Assembly (NCBI RefSeq): GCF_020905375.1
Contig: NZ_JAJJBU010000006.1
Span: 1 to 64,000, forward strand
Source of the DNA: Arthrobacter cryoconiti
Lineage (GTDB): Bacteria; Actinomycetota; Actinomycetes; Actinomycetales; Micrococcaceae
Reading direction: 5' to 3'
DNA length: 64,000 nt
Below the pieces are notes generated by a model. It did no database searches. It was not told where the DNA came from and saw nothing but the letters and a program-made list of their open reading frames with translations. Numbering within the stretch: the first letter of the stretch is position 1; every line of letters starts with the position of its first letter. Shown here in pieces: positions 61,646-64,000 of this stretch. The translations under genes and the position numbers were made by a program.

Positions 61646-62062
61646 ATGGCACACATCAATGACCCGGCAGTGATCCGTAGGCTTCTTTCCACCCCCGGGC
61701 GTTGGGCCGTGGTAGGTCTGTCCCATAATCCCCTCCGTCCAGCTGTGGATGTGGCACTGTTCCTCCAACAGCAATTAGGCCAGGAGATCATCCCGGTGAG
61801 CTTGAAAGGGGACAGCGTCCACGGTGCGCAGGGTTACACGGAATTGGCGCAGGTGCCCGGTATGATCGACGTGGTTGATTGCTTTGTAAATTCGCACAAA
61901 GTGGGGGCTGTAGTGGATCAGGCAATAGCCGTGGGCGCTCGTGCGGTGTGGCTGCAATTGGGCGTAATCGACCAAGCGGCAGCACAGCGGGCAGCCGAGG
62001 CGGGGCTGGACGTCGTCATGGATGCGTGCCCGAAGATCGAAGCTGCGGCCTTGAACCTTTAG
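61646..62062 (+). CDS. CoA-binding protein (YccU family)
   Basis: 138 residues. Rossmann-like CoA-binding unit: RWAVVGLSHNPLRPAVDVALFLQQQLGQEIIPVSLKG, VDCFVNSHKVGAVVDQAIAVGARAVWLQLGVIDQAAAQRAAEAGLDVVMDACPKIE. TACACT ends seven bases before the ATG and no ribosome site exists, a clean leaderless start. The precise function of the family is unknown; it resembles the CoA-binding part of succinyl-CoA synthetase. Confidence 0.9.
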   Translation: MAHINDPAVIRRLLSTPGRWAVVGLSHNPLRPAVDVALFLQQQLGQEIIPVSLKGDSVHGAQGYTELAQVPGMIDVVDCFVNSHKVGAVVDQAIAVGARAVWLQLGVIDQAAAQRAAEAGLDVVMDACPKIEAAALNL

Positions 62063-62084
62063 TCCACGCACATCAGGAGTTCCT

Positions 62085-63005
62085 ATGCCGAGCCATCTTC
62101 GCACCTACCCCAACCGTTCCCGGTGGGTGACTCTGGCCATCGTCGCCGCAGTTGTGGTGGCCTTAGTTTTTGGTTTCCTGGTTTTCTATAACTCAAGAAC
62201 GACGCCGGTGTCTGCGGATACGTCCACTCCGATCGCTTCAGCTGGAGCTACGAACGCGGCAAGCAATCCGGGCGAATCAACCAAACCCCCTCAAACGCCG
62301 TCGCCCGCTTCGAGTCCTAGCACCCAGCCGGTCCCTACGCAGCCGCCGGTCAACCCCGTGACTGGCCGGGTTGACACCCTGGATGGGTTGGTGCCGGACT
62401 ACAAGCTGCCTCCCATTGAAAACGGTATGGTTCCGGTCATAACCAAGATTCCCACTACGCAAAAAGTGGTTTTTTTGACCATTGATGACGGTGCGGTGAA
62501 GCGTGATTCAGATCTGCAACTGCTCAAAGACAACGGCGTGAAAGCATCACTGTTTCTGGCGCAAACCTTCATAATTGGCCAGCCAGATTTTTACCAGCAG
62601 TATATTAAGTCTGGCTTTCTGATTGAAAATCACACCATTTCCCATAATTTGGGGTTCCTCTCGTTAGGGTATGCCAAAATAAAGGCCGAAATCTGCGGAA
62701 TGTCAGACTTCGAAGAAGCCCACTACGGACGCCGTCCAGTCCTTATGCGGCCCCCGGGCGGCCCATATTCCAACGCTGCTCGACAAGCGGCTGCAGAATG
62801 TGGAATCAAGGCCATTGTGGACTGGGAAGCGAAGGCAAACGCGGGAGGAATGGATTACCAGGTCGGTGCCGGGCTGCGTCCCGGTGACATCGTCCTGATG
62901 CACTTCCGGCCTGAATTCCCTGCGGACTTGGCTGCTTTCCTCACGGCGCAGAAGGCTGCCGGGCTGAAGGTTGTCTTGCTTGAGGACTATCTGGGCGTGA
63001 AATAG
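62085..63005 (+). CDS. Membrane-anchored polysaccharide deacetylase
   Basis: 306 residues, AGGAGTT before ATG. One N-terminal span (WVTLAIVAAVVVALVFGFLVFY), then a Ser/Pro/Thr linker (about 45-95) and a NodB fold: VVFLTIDDGAVKRDSD (catalytic Asp), IENHTISHNLGF (metal His pair), LMRPPGGPYSNAARQAAAECGIKAIVDWEAKA and GDIVLMHFRPEF. It acts outside the cell on acetylated glycans, probably of the cell wall; the arms of the active site look complete. Confidence 0.93.
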   Translation: MPSHLRTYPNRSRWVTLAIVAAVVVALVFGFLVFYNSRTTPVSADTSTPIASAGATNAASNPGESTKPPQTPSPASSPSTQPVPTQPPVNPVTGRVDTLDGLVPDYKLPPIENGMVPVITKIPTTQKVVFLTIDDGAVKRDSDLQLLKDNGVKASLFLAQTFIIGQPDFYQQYIKSGFLIENHTISHNLGFLSLGYAKIKAEICGMSDFEEAHYGRRPVLMRPPGGPYSNAARQAAAECGIKAIVDWEAKANAGGMDYQVGAGLRPGDIVLMHFRPEFPADLAAFLTAQKAAGLKVVLLEDYLGVK

Positions 63006-63060
63006 CGCCCTAGGCGATCTAGCACCCAGTCTGTCAGCCCACAACGGTAGCCTTGGGAAC

Positions 63061-63615
63061 ATGACGAGGACCGTGTACTACACTGCCACCACGCTCAATG
63101 GCTACGTGGCGGATCCAGAGCATTCATTGGCCTGGCTCTTTGCCGTGGATGCGCAAGGTGCCCCGGACATCGGTCCTTTCATGAATACTGCTGGTGTATT
63201 TGTGGAGGGATCGAGCACCTACGAATGGGTGCTGCGCGAGGAGAACCTGCTTGCCGAACCCGCCAAGTGGCAGCAGTTTTACGGAACCCGGCCCACCTAT
63301 GTTTTTACCAGTAGAAGCCTCCCCATTCCGGAAGGCGCCGATGTTCGGTTCGTCAACGGTCCGGTGAAGCCCGTTCTTACGCACATCAGAGCTGCAGCGG
63401 GTGAGCTGGACGTGTGGGTGGTGGGAGGTGGCGATCTAGCCGGACAGTTCCTGGACGCAGGCGCCCTGGACGCAATAGTTATCAATGTGGCTCCTGCGGC
63501 GTTGAGAGCAGGGGCACCGTTGCTGCCCCGGGATATCGGGCCAGATAAACTTTCCTTGCGCAGCGCACTCCAACACGGTCAGTTCGCACAACTCACGTAC
63601 GAGGTCAGCAAATGA
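63061..63615 (+). CDS. Dihydrofolate-reductase/RibD C-terminal-like reductase
   Basis: 184 residues. TRTVYYTATTLNGYVADPEHSLAWL is the usual start of the RibD_C/DHFR-like family, and DVWVVGGGDLAGQFLDAGALDAIVINVAP the NADPH-binding end. Such stand-alone proteins reduce pteridine- or pyrimidine-like compounds; the substrate is unknown. TAGCCT lies seven bases before the ATG (leaderless type). Its stop overlaps the start of the next gene. Confidence 0.9.
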   Translation: MTRTVYYTATTLNGYVADPEHSLAWLFAVDAQGAPDIGPFMNTAGVFVEGSSTYEWVLREENLLAEPAKWQQFYGTRPTYVFTSRSLPIPEGADVRFVNGPVKPVLTHIRAAAGELDVWVVGGGDLAGQFLDAGALDAIVINVAPAALRAGAPLLPRDIGPDKLSLRSALQHGQFAQLTYEVSK

Positions 63616-64000
63616 TCCTTGACGCAGATGCTCTTCGGACAGCGGCACTGCTGTTTCCCGGCAGCTATGAGGATTACCCCTTCGGGGTTGAAACCTCAGT
63701 TTTCAAGGTCAAGGCACCCAGCGGCGGTAGCGAAGGTGCTGGCAAGGTGTTTGCGCTTGGGCGGCTCGACGTCCCAAAATTGAGCATTTCCTTGAAATGT
63801 GATCCGGAGCTTGCCCCGGCGTTACGTGCAGCCAATCCCGGGATCATCCCGGGGTACCATCTGAACAAGCGCCACTGGAACACGGTTGACGTCTGCGCCA
63901 TCGATGCGGAGATGGTCCTTGACATGTTGGAGGACTCCTACGATCTGGTGGTGGCTGGAATGCCCAGAAAACAACAGATTGCGTTGGAATGGAGTGCACG
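63612..64000 (+). CDS. MmcQ/YjbR-family protein (cut off by window end)
   Basis: At least 129 codons, still open at the window end. ATG 63612 overlaps the previous stop (ATGA). The sequence has the DUF419/MmcQ pattern: ALLFPGSYEDYPFGVETSVFKV, KVFALGRLDVPKLSISLKCDPELAPALRAANPGIIPGYHLNKRHWNTV and the end DSYDLVVAGMPRKQQ. These CyaY-like single-domain proteins bind DNA; the role is unknown. Probably co-transcribed with the reductase. Confidence 0.9.
   Translation, partial: MILDADALRTAALLFPGSYEDYPFGVETSVFKVKAPSGGSEGAGKVFALGRLDVPKLSISLKCDPELAPALRAANPGIIPGYHLNKRHWNTVDVCAIDAEMVLDMLEDSYDLVVAGMPRKQQIALEWSA

Noticed and set aside
1-64000. tRNA, rRNA or tmRNA genes.
   Set aside because: No cloverleaf with TTCGA-type T-loop and acceptor pairing was recognised in any gap; a tRNAscan run would be decisive.

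Overview
The window looks like chromosomal DNA of a high-GC Gram-positive actinobacterium, most likely Micrococcaceae (Arthrobacter in the broad sense). The reasons are the GC-rich codon use, the frequent GTG starts, many genes whose start codon lies 6-7 bases after a TANNNT box (leaderless type), the DUF3151-aldolase pair, WYL-, HxlR- and MmyB-type regulators, and a cell-wall phosphatase with a sortase-E type LAxTG signal. The genus is an inference; no rRNA gene or marker search was possible.

Layout. 1-3.5 kb: tail of a sugar-binding protein, two MalF/MalG-type permeases, a small membrane protein and a LacI regulator. 3.5-5.2 kb: an unknown protein and exonuclease III. 5.8-9 kb: glycine betaine importer proVWX, then a 102-bp intergenic element in two copies. 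9.2-21 kb: acyl-CoA synthetase, nadE, a class B penicillin-binding protein, an AlkA-like glycosylase with a VOC protein and a divergent MarR gene (two clear operators), an alcohol dehydrogenase/TetR pair, an SDR/MmyB-type regulator pair, pyrE and tdk. 21-27 kb: LAWTG-anchored alkaline phosphatase with a candidate PHO box, an unknown membrane protein, a HAD phosphatase, a TrmH-type methylase, fructose-bisphosphate aldolase and DUF3151.

27.1-28 kb is a decayed stretch. 28-40.6 kb is a complete L-rhamnose system: a divergent LacI repressor, a promoter with three related operators, an ABC importer (ATPase, two permeases, lipoprotein), an L-fucose/L-arabinose-isomerase-like protein, mutarotase, L-rhamnose isomerase, bifunctional aldolase/dehydrogenase and kinase. 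40.6-43 kb holds small or broken genes (a truncated HAD phosphatase, a GNAT gene without a normal start).

43-48.3 kb is a nitrogen-oxide module. A DUF2249 protein is divergent from a winged-helix regulator with three C-terminal cysteines. A multi-span membrane protein and an 894-residue fusion follow, the fusion joining an NnrS-like membrane region, a cupredoxin and a complete copper nitrite reductase. 49-54 kb holds regulator/enzyme pairs (QorB-like/HxlR, WYL/PhnB-like), an AlkZ-like winged-helix protein and a DsrE-like protein.

54-56.2 kb looks like a decayed composite mobile segment. Two divergently oriented remnants of one IS4-like element share a 49-bp terminal segment (44 identical) and flank an SDR gene, a wrecked alpha/beta-hydrolase gene and a regulator cut off by the right-hand remnant. 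56.2-58.4 kb: two SDR genes and a MarR gene with a pair of operators. 58.8-64 kb returns to housekeeping-type genes: purA with a textbook terminator, a nitrilase-family hydrolase, an acidic unknown protein, a CoA-binding protein, a polysaccharide deacetylase, a DHFR-like reductase and a cut-off MmcQ/YjbR protein.
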